Made by a program: the position numbers and the translations under genes
DNA from: an uncultured Clostridia bacterium
GTDB taxonomy: Bacteria > Bacillota > Clostridia > Oscillospirales > Acutalibacteraceae
Direction of reading: 5' to 3'
Length of the DNA: 64,000 bases
Assembly: GCA_945787805.1 (NCBI GenBank)
Contig: CALZID010000002.1
Location: 149,146 to 213,145 of the forward strand
Notes under the pieces: generated by a model
What the model was told of the DNA's origin: nothing
The model's input: only the letters and a program-made list of their open reading frames with translations
Databases searched by the model: none
Shown here: positions 1-8,426 of the stretch, in pieces
Numbering within the stretch: position 1 is the stretch's first letter
Layout: the number at the start of each line of letters is the position of its first letter

Positions 1-1608
1 GGCAAAGGTCCTGCGGTTCACTCTTTGCGTGCTCAAATTGACCGTCGCGAATATTCCAAATATATGAAGCACACCCTTGAAAAGCAGGAAAACCTTGATA
101 TGAAACAGGCTGAAATTGTTGACCTTTATAAAAAGGACGGCCTTTTCTATCTTAAAACTCAACTTGAAGCGGTATATTCTGCTAAATCGGTAATTCTTGC
201 AACCGGAACTTTCTTGGGCGGAAGAATTTATATCGGTGACATTTCTTATGAAAGCGGCCCCGACGGAATGTTTGCGGCAACCCGTCTTTCAAAGGCACTT
301 TATAAAATGAATATTCCCCTTCGCAGATTTAAAACGGGTACTCCGTCAAGAGTTAATAGACGAAGTGTTGATTTTTCAGAGCTGGAAATTCAGGAAGGCG
401 ATGAGCAAATAGTTCCGTTTTCTTTTGCAACGACAGAATTACCCGAAAACAAATCAGTTTGTCACATTACATATACCAATGAAGAAACAAAGAGAATAAT
501 CCTTGAAAATATTCATCGCTCCCCCCTTTATTCAGGCAAAATCGAAGGCGTTGGGCCGAGATATTGCCCAAGCATTGAAGATAAGATTGTCCGCTTTTCA
601 GAAAAAGAAAGACATCAGTTATTTATTGAGCCTTGCGGACTGGATACGGAAGAATTATATTTACAGGGTATGTCATCATCTCTGCCCGAAGATGTGCAGC
701 TTCAATTTCTCAGAAGTATTAAAGGGCTTGAAAATGTTGAAGTTATGAGAACCGCTTATGCTATTGAATATGACTGTGTTGACCCCTTAGCACTTAAAGC
801 ATCACTTGAATTTAACGATATTGACTCTCTTTTCGGTGCGGGGCAGTTTAACGGCTCGTCGGGATATGAAGAAGCCGCCGCACAGGGGCTTATTGCGGGA
901 ATAAATGCAGTCAGAAAAATACAGGGCAAAGCTCCCTTCATTCTTGACCGTGCAAGCTCATATATCGGCACGCTTATTGACGACCTTGTTACAAAGGGTT
1001 GCTCAGACCCATACAGAATGATGACATCCCGAAGCGAATACAGACTCTTACTTCGTCAGGATAATGCGGATATCCGTTTAATGAAATACGGATATGAAAT
1101 CGGTCTTATCTCACAGGAGAGATATGACAAATTCTTAAATAAGCTTGAGCTTATAAAGCAAGAGCGAGAAAGAGTCGACAGTATTACAATTGCACCCGGT
1201 GACGAAATCAATAAAATGCTTGTTTCACGTGAAACGGCACCTATGAAGACGGGTATCAGACTCTCTGAATTGATTAAAAGACCGCAGCTTGACTATGCTT
1301 GTCTGACACCTTTTGACAAAACCCGACCGGACTTTTCACCCGATATTTTTGAACAGGTGGAAATAGACTTGAAATATGAAGGCTATATCAAGCGCCAGCA
1401 AGCAAAGGTTGACGAGATGAGAAGACTTGAAGTTAAGAAAATTCCTGCGGATATTGATTATGACGATGTATATTCTCTTCGCCTTGAAGCCAGGGAAAAG
1501 CTTAAAAAGGTGCGCCCCGAAAGTGTGGGACAAGCCTCCCGAATAAGCGGCGTATCACCGTCGGATATTTCAGTATTGCTTATTTATCTTAAAAAGGAAC
1601 AGATATAA
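1..1608 (+). CDS. mnmG: tRNA uridine-5-carboxymethylaminomethyl modification enzyme MnmG (5' truncated by window)
   Basis: FAD-dependent subunit that, with MnmE, modifies the wobble uridine (U34) of several tRNAs. The frame is open to base 1 and begins GKGPAVHSLRAQID, the conserved glycine/proline segment found roughly 85-100 residues into the family, so only the N-terminal nucleotide-binding part is missing. Seen further on are the ILATGTFLGGRI dinucleotide-binding segment, the SRSEYRLLLRQDNAD motif and the C-terminal GQASRISGVSPSDIS helical domain that contacts MnmE. It overlaps the start of rsmG by one base, as in many Firmicutes. A near-perfect parS site lies inside the coding sequence at 1221-1236. 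Confidence 0.97.
   Translation, partial: GKGPAVHSLRAQIDRREYSKYMKHTLEKQENLDMKQAEIVDLYKKDGLFYLKTQLEAVYSAKSVILATGTFLGGRIYIGDISYESGPDGMFAATRLSKALYKMNIPLRRFKTGTPSRVNRRSVDFSELEIQEGDEQIVPFSFATTELPENKSVCHITYTNEETKRIILENIHRSPLYSGKIEGVGPRYCPSIEDKIVRFSEKERHQLFIEPCGLDTEELYLQGMSSSLPEDVQLQFLRSIKGLENVEVMRTAYAIEYDCVDPLALKASLEFNDIDSLFGAGQFNGSSGYEEAAAQGLIAGINAVRKIQGKAPFILDRASSYIGTLIDDLVTKGCSDPYRMMTSRSEYRLLLRQDNADIRLMKYGYEIGLISQERYDKFLNKLELIKQERERVDSITIAPGDEINKMLVSRETAPMKTGIRLSELIKRPQLDYACLTPFDKTRPDFSPDIFEQVEIDLKYEGYIKRQQAKVDEMRRLEVKKIPADIDYDDVYSLRLEAREKLKKVRPESVGQASRISGVSPSDISVLLIYLKKEQI
1221..1236. other. parS centromere-like site inside mnmG
   Basis: TGTTTCACGTGAAACG matches the consensus parS TGTTTCACGTGAAACA at 15 of 16 positions. 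It keeps the complete central GTTTCACGTGAAAC palindrome that ParB recognises and is used to encode in-frame VSRETA of MnmG. ParB (4341-5192) is expected to bind and spread from here. Confidence 0.85.
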
Positions 1609-2321
1609 TGTTAAATAAAGAGTTATTTTATGCAACAATAAAGCCCTTTGAAACAGAAACAGATGACGACGCTTTCGCTCGTCTTGATAAATTTGCGGAA
1701 ATGCTTATTGAGACAAATAAAAGCTTTAATCTCACTGCAATCAAAGAACCCGACGATGTAACCGTCAAGCACTTTGCAGATTGCCTTGCTATTTTTAAAT
1801 ATGTGAATATTCCCGAAAATGCAAGGATTATTGATGTGGGTACGGGTGCGGGATTTCCGGGACTTGTGTTAAAACTCTGCCGTCCCGATATAAATATGAC
1901 TTTTCTTGACAGTACAAAGAAAAAGTTAGGATTTATTGAAAATGTGTTAAATGAATGTGGAGTCAAAGGTGAAACTCTGCATATGAGAGCTGAAGAAGCG
2001 GCGCAACTTTCAAAATACAGAGAGCAGTTTGATTTTGCCACCGCAAGAGCAGTTGCGGCACTCCCCGTTCTTTCCGAATATTGTTTGCCCTTTGTGAAGC
2101 AAGGGGGAAGCTTTATTTCTATGAAATCCGCCGAGAGCGACGAAGAAATGAAAGACGCAAAAAAGGCAATCGGTATTCTCGGGGGAAAAATAAATGACGA
2201 TATTGTGTTTGATTTAGTCGAAAATATGCCTCGCAGAATTATAATTATTAAAAAGAATTCGCAAACTCCGACAAAATACCCTCGACCTTCAGCTCAAATC
2301 GCTAAAAAACCGTTAAAATAA
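1608..2321 (+). CDS. rsmG: 16S rRNA (guanine527-N7)-methyltransferase RsmG
   Basis: SAM-dependent methyltransferase acting on G527 of 16S rRNA (GidB family). At 237 aa it has the usual length. The SAM-binding glycine motif reads IIDVGTGAGFPGLVLKL (about residues 74-90), followed by the acidic strand end FLDSTKKK and the later ATARAVAALPVL motif typical of GidB. The ATG overlaps the mnmG stop codon (TAATG), so the two are translationally linked. No anomalies seen. Confidence 0.96.
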   Translation: MLNKELFYATIKPFETETDDDAFARLDKFAEMLIETNKSFNLTAIKEPDDVTVKHFADCLAIFKYVNIPENARIIDVGTGAGFPGLVLKLCRPDINMTFLDSTKKKLGFIENVLNECGVKGETLHMRAEEAAQLSKYREQFDFATARAVAALPVLSEYCLPFVKQGGSFISMKSAESDEEMKDAKKAIGILGGKINDDIVFDLVENMPRRIIIIKKNSQTPTKYPRPSAQIAKKPLK

Positions 2322-2341
2322 TGACGAAACCCGTTGATATC

Positions 2342-2357
2342 AAGCCAAATTTGGCTT
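2342..2357. promoter_or_regulatory. 16-bp perfect palindrome between rsmG and noc
   Basis: AAGCCAAATTTGGCTT is its own reverse complement. It starts 21 bases after the rsmG stop and ends 10 bases before the noc -35. An operator, or part of a weak terminator (flanked by CCGT/ACGG and then ATTTTCTTT), are both possible. Confidence 0.4.
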
Positions 2358-2367
2358 ACGGATTTTC

Positions 2368-2397
2368 TTTACAAACAACCCTCCACAGTGCTATGAT
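2368..2397 (+). promoter_or_regulatory. Sigma-A type promoter of noc
   Basis: TTTACA (2368-2373), an 18-bp spacer, TATGAT (2392-2397). It lies 36 bases upstream of the noc ATG. Confidence 0.6.
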
Positions 2398-2432
2398 TTA
2401 GTCAAGGACAAGCACTGCGGAGGTTTTTATTT

Positions 2433-3260
2433 ATGCTGAAAAAACAAAACAAAATAAGACCGGATAATCAGATACTTTCAATTCCACAAGGCGATATTCT
2501 CCCAAACCCAAATCAACCAAGAAAAAGATTTGATTATGACGAACTTGAAGGACTTGCTCAAAGTATCCGTGCAAACGGTATTCTCCAACCGTTGATAGTC
2601 AGAGAATTGGAAAACGGAAAATATGAGCTTGTTGCAGGCGAAAGAAGACTGCGTGCGGCAAGACTTACGGGACTGACAAAGGTGCCATGTGTTGTCAGCG
2701 AGATTTCCGAAACCGATTCTGCAATATTTGCAGTGCTTGAAAACCTTCAAAGACAGGACCTTGACTATTTTGAAGAAGCCGAAGCATTGGCAACTCTTGT
2801 CAGTGATTATCACATGGGACAGGACGAGCTTTGCAAGAAGCTGGGCAAGGCACAATCCACAATTTCAAACAAGTTAAGATTATTAAAGCTCAGCGACGAA
2901 ATGAGATATCAAATCAGCCGAGCAGGACTTTCCGAACGCCACGCCAGAGCGCTTCTCACATTAAATGACGAAGTGAAGCGGGCAAGGGCATTATCCATAA
3001 TAATTGACAGACATTTAACCGTCAGCGAAAGCGAACAACTTATTGAACAGATGATAAGAAAAAACGAAGCGCCGAAAAAACAGATGCTTCGAGGCTTTAA
3101 GGATATTCGCATATTTATCAACACATTAAATAATGCGGTTGACAATATAAGACGGGCGGGAATTGATGCGGACTCGGTAAAGACCGAAACCGACGAATAT
3201 GTTGAATATATTGTGCGAATTCCGAAGCTCGACGATGTAGTAAGAGATGTTGCTACATAA
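2433..3260 (+). CDS. noc: Noc-type ParB/Spo0J-family nucleoid occlusion protein
   Basis: ParB-family CTPase/DNA-binding protein of 275 aa. It carries the GERRLRAA box (residues 69-76) and a helix-turn-helix reading KAQSTISNKLRLL followed by SERHARALL. The Gln and Lys in the first and the Arg before HARAL match Noc-type rather than ParB-type specificity residues; the downstream ParB has KSRVAVTNTLRLL and TAGHCRALV. The position between rsmG and parA is that of Bacillus noc. The N-terminus is short and charged (MLKKQNKIRPDNQ) and lacks the phenylalanine-rich amphipathic membrane anchor known from Bacillus Noc, so membrane attachment is uncertain. It could be a ParB paralogue with another role. 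Confidence 0.85.
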   Translation: MLKKQNKIRPDNQILSIPQGDILPNPNQPRKRFDYDELEGLAQSIRANGILQPLIVRELENGKYELVAGERRLRAARLTGLTKVPCVVSEISETDSAIFAVLENLQRQDLDYFEEAEALATLVSDYHMGQDELCKKLGKAQSTISNKLRLLKLSDEMRYQISRAGLSERHARALLTLNDEVKRARALSIIIDRHLTVSESEQLIEQMIRKNEAPKKQMLRGFKDIRIFINTLNNAVDNIRRAGIDADSVKTETDEYVEYIVRIPKLDDVVRDVAT

Positions 3261-3265
3261 AAACG

Positions 3266-3390
3266 GTAAAACCACCGGTTATCTCCCCCGATAACAAAGG
3301 TGATTTTATATAGTGGCGCAAGCCACCCATATCCTTCTCTTTCACACCCCACATCCACAGCGAAAGGCTCCCGAAAGGGAGTCTTTTGCG
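3266..3390 (+). other. Structured noc-parA intergenic region with tandem hairpins
   Basis: Three local hairpins follow noc. GGTTATC pairs with GATAAC around 3279-3295, possibly extended by flanking CACC/GGTG. GTGGC-GCAA-GCCAC lies at 3313-3326. GGCTCCC-GAAA-GGGAGTC lies at 3366-3383 and is followed by TTTT. The last looks like a weak intrinsic terminator for noc. Two of the loops are GNRA tetraloops. Confidence 0.45.
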
Positions 3391-3406
3391 TTATAAAGAG
3401 CTTTTA

Positions 3407-3422
3407 TGTTTCACGTGAAACA
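3407..3422. other. parS centromere-like site upstream of parA
   Basis: TGTTTCACGTGAAACA is an exact match to the bacterial parS consensus. It is intergenic, about 140 bp upstream of parA, as expected for an oriC-proximal partition locus. Confidence 0.95.
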
Positions 3423-3486
3423 AAAACAGACGGAGAAGCAGAAAAAATTGCCATATAAAATTTAAAATTTTTCTTTTATTTTCATA

Positions 3487-3505
3487 ATAAGTATGTTATA
3501 CTTAT
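3487..3505. promoter_or_regulatory. Palindrome overlapping the putative parA promoter
   Basis: ATAAGTAT-GTT-ATACTTAT is a perfect 8-bp inverted repeat with a 3-bp centre. It contains TATACT and abuts TATAAA, both candidate -10 elements for parAB. An operator role, for example autoregulation, is inferred. Confidence 0.4.
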
Positions 3506-3563
3506 ATAAAATCGAGTATTAGGGTGTAAAAATCACCTTTTATGTATTTTGGAGTGGGATTTT

Positions 3564-4328
3564 TTGGCAAAAGTCGTTTCAATTATAAATCAAAAGGGTG
3601 GAGTCGGCAAAACTACCACAGCAGTCAGCCTGGCAGCCGCAGTGGGTGCAAAAGGCTTTAAGGTTTTGCTTGCAGATATTGACCCCCAGGGTAATTCTAC
3701 AAGCGGATTTGGAATAAACAAGCGTAAAATCTCACATTCTTCCTATGATGTGCTGGTAAATGATGTTCATACCGAAGACGCAATAATAAAAACCCGTTTT
3801 ACAAATGTTGATATTCTCCCGGCGGACTTAAACCTTGCAGGTGCAGAAGTTGAGCTTATTGAACTTGAAAAAAGAGAGAGCCGTTTAAAAATGGCGGTGG
3901 CTCAGGTGTGGGATAAATACGATTATATTTTCTTTGACTGCCCCCCTTCTCTCGGTCTTATTACAATCAACGCATTAACCGCGTCCGACACATTTTTGGT
4001 TCCCGTTCAGTGCGAATTCTATGCACTTGAAGGACTTGCTCAGCTTATGGCAACCGTCCGTCAGGTTAAAAGACTTTATAATCCCCACATTGAGCTTGAA
4101 GGCGTTTTGCAGACGATGTATGACGGAAGACTTAATCTTACACAGCAAGTTGTCACAGAGATTAAAAAATTCTTTCCCAATAAAGTTTATAAAACAACAA
4201 TACCGAGAAATGTTCGGCTTTCAGAGGCTCCGTCATTCGGTGAGCCGATTATATATTATGATAAGCATTCAAAGGGTGCGTTGGCTTATGACGCATTTGC
4301 AGACGAATTCTTATCACAGCAAAAGTGA
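3564..4328 (+). CDS. parA: Chromosome-partitioning ATPase ParA/Soj
   Basis: Deviant-Walker ATPase of 254 aa that drives segregation of ParB-parS complexes. The P-loop KGGVGKTTT spans residues 11-19, LLADIDPQGN about 35-43, and the Walker B-like YIIFFDCPPSLG region lies near residue 125. A TTG start at 3564 was chosen because GGAG (3551-3554) sits at proper spacing and the product then begins MAKVVSIINQKGG as in the family. The frame is open to 3549, but that would add five residues upstream of the usual N-terminus. It is followed 12 bases later by parB in one operon. Confidence 0.96.
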   Translation: MAKVVSIINQKGGVGKTTTAVSLAAAVGAKGFKVLLADIDPQGNSTSGFGINKRKISHSSYDVLVNDVHTEDAIIKTRFTNVDILPADLNLAGAEVELIELEKRESRLKMAVAQVWDKYDYIFFDCPPSLGLITINALTASDTFLVPVQCEFYALEGLAQLMATVRQVKRLYNPHIELEGVLQTMYDGRLNLTQQVVTEIKKFFPNKVYKTTIPRNVRLSEAPSFGEPIIYYDKHSKGALAYDAFADEFLSQQK

Positions 4329-4340
4329 TGAGGTGAAGCT

Positions 4341-5192
4341 ATGGCAAAAAAAGGTGGATTGGGCAGAGGCTTAGACGCTCTGTATAGCGAAAATGACAGC
4401 AACAATTCCGTTTCGACGCTGAATATTAACGAAATTGAGCCTAACCGTGACCAGCCGAGAAAAATCTTTGATGAAAAAGCACTTGAAGAATTGTCAAAGA
4501 GCATAAAACAAAACGGTATAATTCAGCCTTTGCTTGTGCGCCCTATGTCCGACGGTAGTTATCAACTTGTAGCCGGTGAAAGAAGATGGCGTGCGGCCAG
4601 AATGGCGGGAGTTACCGAAATTCCCGTTACAATTCGTGAAATGACTGACGAAGAAGCAAGTGTATTTGCACTTATCGAAAACTTGCAAAGAGAAGACTTG
4701 AACTCTGTTGAAGAGGCGCAAGGACTTAAATCTCTCATTGAAACCTACGGCTTTACACAAGAAGAAGCTGCCGAAAGGGTCGGCAAATCCCGTGTGGCAG
4801 TTACAAATACATTAAGATTGTTAAAACTTCCCGACTCAGTACTTAAATTACTTGGTGACGGAAAGCTCACCGCAGGTCATTGTAGAGCGCTTGTTTCTCT
4901 CGACGACGAGAAAGAGATGCTGAGAATTGCAGATTCGGCAATAACGAACGACCTTTCGGTGCGTCAGGTTGAAAAAATGGTTAAATATGCTTCACAGGGC
5001 GAAAAACCGAACCCTAAGAAGCGTGATAAAAAACGGGATAAATTTTATGATGAGGTTGAGATTGCTCTCACAAATGTACTCGGCAGAAAGGTTAAAATCT
5101 ATTTGTCGGGTTCAGGTCATAAAGGAACTCTCGAGGTTGAATTCTTCGGCAAAGAGGATTTAACAAGAATAGCAAAAGAATTTGATAAATAA
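4341..5192 (+). CDS. parB: Chromosome-partitioning protein ParB/Spo0J
   Basis: CTP-dependent DNA clamp that loads at parS. At 283 aa it contains an N-terminal basic ParA-stimulating motif KKGGLGRGLDAL (residues 3-14), the CTP/arginine box GERRWRAA (79-86), an HTH reading KSRVAVTNTLRLL with TAGHCRAL (ParB-type specificity), and a C-terminal dimerisation domain after a KKRDKKRDK linker. It is co-transcribed with parA and followed 11 bases later by serS. Two parS sites lie within 3.2 kb. Confidence 0.97.
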   Translation: MAKKGGLGRGLDALYSENDSNNSVSTLNINEIEPNRDQPRKIFDEKALEELSKSIKQNGIIQPLLVRPMSDGSYQLVAGERRWRAARMAGVTEIPVTIREMTDEEASVFALIENLQREDLNSVEEAQGLKSLIETYGFTQEEAAERVGKSRVAVTNTLRLLKLPDSVLKLLGDGKLTAGHCRALVSLDDEKEMLRIADSAITNDLSVRQVEKMVKYASQGEKPNPKKRDKKRDKFYDEVEIALTNVLGRKVKIYLSGSGHKGTLEVEFFGKEDLTRIAKEFDK

Positions 5193-5203
5193 GGTGAAAC
5201 AAA

Positions 5204-6484
5204 ATGCTTGATATTAAGTTTTTAAGAACAAATCCCGATGTTGTAAAAGAAAACATCAAGAAAAAGTTCCAAGACGAAAAGCTCCCGCTTGTTGACAAGG
5301 TAATTGAGCTTGACGCAGAATACAGAACCGCAAAAGGCCGCGGCGATGAGCTTCGTGCACTCCGTAATTCCGTAAGCAAAGAAATCGGCGGACTTATGGC
5401 TCAGGGCAAACGCGACGAAGCCGAAGCCGCTAAACAAAAGGTAAAGGATATGGCGGACGAGCTTGCTGTCTTGCAGGTTAAAGAAGCGGAGCTTGAAGAA
5501 GAAATAAGAAAGATTATGCTTGTAATCCCCAACATTATTGACGAAAGCGTTCCAATCGGTAAGGACGACAGTGAAAATGTTGAAATTGAGCGATACGGCG
5601 AGCCGATAACTCCCGATTTTGAAGTCCCCTACCATGTTGATATTATGGAAAATCTCAACGGTATTGATTTAGACGCCGCAAGAAAGACCAGCGGTAACGG
5701 ATTTTATTATCTCTGCGGTGATATTGCAAGACTTCATTCCGCAATTCTCTCTTATGCGAGAGATTTTATGATTGACCGGGGATTTACTTATTACATTCCC
5801 CCGTTTATGATTAGAAGCGATGTCGTAACGGGCGTTATGAGCTTTTCCGAAATGGAAAATATGATGTATAAAATCGAAGGCGAAGACCTTTATCTTATCG
5901 GTACGAGCGAGCATTCAATGATAGGCAAGTTTATTGACAGCTTTACTCCCGAAGAAGAGCTTCCGAAAACTTTGACAAGCTATTCCCCCTGCTTCCGTAA
6001 AGAAGTGGGCGCACACGGTATTGAAGAGCGCGGTGTTTACAGAATACATCAATTTGAAAAGCAAGAAATGATAGTTGTTTGTAAGCCCGAAGACAGTATG
6101 AAATGGTATGACAAGCTTTGGCAGAATTCGGTTGATTTCTTCCGTTCGCTTGATATTCCCGTCAGAACTCTTGAATGTTGTTCGGGCGATTTGGCGGACT
6201 TAAAGGTTAAGAGCTGTGATGTTGAGGCATGGAGCCCCCGTCAGCAGAAATACTTTGAAGTCGGCTCTTGTTCAAACCTTGGTGACGCACAGGCCCGTCG
6301 TCTCGGTATCAGAGTTAAGTCAAAGGACGGCAACTATTTTGCACATACATTAAATAATACGGTAGTTGCACCGCCGAGAATGCTTATTGCATTCCTTGAA
6401 AACAATCTCAATGCGGACGGAAGCATTAACATTCCGAAGCCGTTGCAGATGTATATGGGTGGAAAAACAAAAATCGAGAAATAA
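5204..6484 (+). CDS. serS: Seryl-tRNA synthetase
   Basis: Class II synthetase charging tRNA-Ser (and tRNA-Sec where present). The 426-aa length is standard. An N-terminal coiled-coil arm spans about residues 30-105, motif 2 is FRKEVGAHGIEERGVYRIHQF, and motif 3 ends near FLENN. The serine/ATP site segment EVGSCSNLGDAQARRLG is intact. Ribosome-binding site AAGGTGA lies in the 11-base gap after parB. There is no room for a T-box leader, so it is probably expressed from the parAB transcript. Confidence 0.97.
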   Translation: MLDIKFLRTNPDVVKENIKKKFQDEKLPLVDKVIELDAEYRTAKGRGDELRALRNSVSKEIGGLMAQGKRDEAEAAKQKVKDMADELAVLQVKEAELEEEIRKIMLVIPNIIDESVPIGKDDSENVEIERYGEPITPDFEVPYHVDIMENLNGIDLDAARKTSGNGFYYLCGDIARLHSAILSYARDFMIDRGFTYYIPPFMIRSDVVTGVMSFSEMENMMYKIEGEDLYLIGTSEHSMIGKFIDSFTPEEELPKTLTSYSPCFRKEVGAHGIEERGVYRIHQFEKQEMIVVCKPEDSMKWYDKLWQNSVDFFRSLDIPVRTLECCSGDLADLKVKSCDVEAWSPRQQKYFEVGSCSNLGDAQARRLGIRVKSKDGNYFAHTLNNTVVAPPRMLIAFLENNLNADGSINIPKPLQMYMGGKTKIEK

Positions 6485-6518
6485 TCTCAAAGGCAAATTA
6501 AAACGAGAGGGATTTATT

Positions 6519-7622
6519 ATGAACAAAACAGTTATTAAAGTAATCAGTATTATAATGGTACTTTCACTTACAATGCTCACTTTTGCAGCATGCGGCAGCG
6601 GAGAAGACTTTGAAAAGGTAGATTCTTCAACCACAACAACGGAAACGACAACAGAAGCACCAAAGGCTACAAATATCAATCCGTTTACAGGTGCGGCAGA
6701 TTTATCAGAAGAAGCAATCGGCGCAAGACCTGTTGCAATTATGGTTGAAAACTCACCCGAAGCAAGACCGCAATGGGGCATGTCAACACCCGATGTTATT
6801 GTTGAAGGCGTTGTTGAAGGCGATATTACAAGAATGATGTGGCTCTATGCCGATGTTACAAAAATTCCAAAGATTGGACCTGTCAGAAGTGCGCGTCACG
6901 ACTATGTTGAAATCGTGGCAGGCTTAAACGCTATTTATGCACACTGGGGCGGCAGCGGTGAAAAGAACGGTACTTATGCTTATGCGGCATTTAAAAAGTA
7001 TGATGTTGACCATATCGATGCGCAGGCATATGATGGCAAATATTTCAAGAGAGAGTCGTCAAGATCAGCTCCGCATAACGGTTATACAAACGGCGAGTTA
7101 TTGGCAAAAGCAATAAAGGACCTTAAAATCGAGACAAAAGCGAAAAACGATAACTGGACAATGTTCAAGGTTGTTGAAGACGGAGTTAGATTGCCGTTCG
7201 GCGGAGCATCGGGCAATGCAATTGAAGTTAATGTAACATTCTCATCAAACTATAAATATTCGTTTAAGTATGATATGAGCAAAAATACTTATGCAAGTCA
7301 TTTAAACAATAAGGCAGTAACCGACGGAACAACAAAAGAAGCCGTTACATTCTCAAACCTTATTATAATGTTTACAAAAGTTGGCGGAGTTCAAACAACA
7401 AACGCCAAAGATAAAAAGCTCAGAGAATGGGATTTGACAAGCGGAGAAGCAATTTATGTTTCACAGGGTGCAGGCGAAAAAATCACCTGGAAAAAAGACG
7501 GTGCAACCTCCCCTCTCAAATTCTACGGAACAGACGGCAAAGAGCTTATTATAAATAAAGGCAAAACCTGGATAGGCGTAGTGCCCACAGACCAAAAGAG
7601 TAATTTCAGCATTAAAGAATGA
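6519..7622 (+). CDS. YerB-like lipoprotein, DUF3048 family
   Basis: Predicted lipoprotein of 367 aa with a signal peptide and lipobox TFAAC (Cys25), then a Thr-rich linker. The DUF3048 signature follows: RPVAIMVENSPEARPQWG, DVIVEGVVEGDITRMMWLYAD and KIGPVRSARHDYVE. The family includes Bacillus YerB; its biochemical role is not established. The ATG at 6519 is preferred because it follows AGAGGG and starts the signal peptide, whereas upstream in-frame codons lie inside serS. It is spaced 34 bases after serS. Confidence 0.88.
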   Translation: MNKTVIKVISIIMVLSLTMLTFAACGSGEDFEKVDSSTTTTETTTEAPKATNINPFTGAADLSEEAIGARPVAIMVENSPEARPQWGMSTPDVIVEGVVEGDITRMMWLYADVTKIPKIGPVRSARHDYVEIVAGLNAIYAHWGGSGEKNGTYAYAAFKKYDVDHIDAQAYDGKYFKRESSRSAPHNGYTNGELLAKAIKDLKIETKAKNDNWTMFKVVEDGVRLPFGGASGNAIEVNVTFSSNYKYSFKYDMSKNTYASHLNNKAVTDGTTKEAVTFSNLIIMFTKVGGVQTTNAKDKKLREWDLTSGEAIYVSQGAGEKITWKKDGATSPLKFYGTDGKELIINKGKTWIGVVPTDQKSNFSIKE

Positions 7623-7654
7623 CGCACTAATATAATTCGAAAGGAAGAATTATT

Positions 7655-8377
7655 ATGAATAAAAAAATCATAGCAATTTCACTTGTTCTTGTTATTATGG
7701 TGACTTGTTTCTCGGCTTGCAAGCAAAAGAGAGAAACAACCAAAATTAACGGGCAAGAAGTTATTGCCGTAACAGATGAAAGCGGAAATCCCATTATTAA
7801 CGAAAAAAATGAAGCGGTCGTTCTTGTTACCGACAGAGAAGGCGAAGTAATTACCTTTGAAAGCGGCGAAGAACAAACCCGTTATATGCAGATAATCGAT
7901 GCAGTTGTTATTGACGGCGTAGCACACGGCGAGAAATATAATATGAATGTGTTAAGCGGTTGGACAGCCGGAATCGGCGACAGAATAAACAAAGACGGAA
8001 CAGACGAAAAATGCTATATTCATTTTACAAAGAACAAAGACCTTAAAAAAGATGAAACTCTTGAAACATATCTTGAAGCCGTTGACGAGCAAAATGACCT
8101 TCTTGTTGACGGATTCAAAAAAGAAGGCTATACCGTTACTATCAATGACGGAGCAAGTGCAATCAGCTCAAAGAATATCGGCTGTAAAACACGCACATAT
8201 AAGATTGTTGACGGCGACGGCAAAGTAGTGCATTATGCAGTAAACTATTATTTTGTTGCAGACGATACAGTCTATTCGGTAAACTATGCCTGTGAAAACG
8301 GCATCGGTTATGACGAAAGCTTTGACTTTGACTCATATCTTAAAACGAACTTCACTTTTCTCGGTGAATTAGATTAA
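7655..8377 (+). CDS. Hypothetical lipoprotein
   Basis: A 240-aa protein not recognised as a named family. It has a clear lipoprotein signal with lipobox FSAC (Cys22). The N-terminal mature part contains short Val/Thr-rich repeats around ITDESGNPIINEKNEAV. The remainder is an alpha/beta domain with a late YYFVADDTVYSVNYAC strand pair, reminiscent of small PsbP/DUF1795-like stress lipoproteins, but that resemblance is weak. It is 32 bases after the DUF3048 gene, with SD AAAGGAAG, and ends in a strong terminator. Confidence 0.8.
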   Translation: MNKKIIAISLVLVIMVTCFSACKQKRETTKINGQEVIAVTDESGNPIINEKNEAVVLVTDREGEVITFESGEEQTRYMQIIDAVVIDGVAHGEKYNMNVLSGWTAGIGDRINKDGTDEKCYIHFTKNKDLKKDETLETYLEAVDEQNDLLVDGFKKEGYTVTINDGASAISSKNIGCKTRTYKIVDGDGKVVHYAVNYYFVADDTVYSVNYACENGIGYDESFDFDSYLKTNFTFLGELD

Positions 8378-8395
8378 ATCAAAAATAACAAATTG

Positions 8396-8426
8396 GCGGC
8401 GAAGACAAAATCTTCGTCGCTTTTTT
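8396..8426 (+). terminator. Rho-independent terminator after lipoprotein operon
   Basis: A 10-bp stem GCGGCGAAGA / TCTTCGTCGC (one G-T pair) with loop CAAAA, followed by six T. Confidence 0.92.

Noticed and set aside
3300-3560. Replication origin with DnaA boxes
   Set aside because: No cluster of TTATNCACA-type boxes was seen. oriC is expected upstream of mnmG, outside the window.
6366-6518. Upstream start for the DUF3048 lipoprotein
   Set aside because: It lies within serS in another frame and would mask the lipoprotein signal peptide; ATG 6519 has its own SD.
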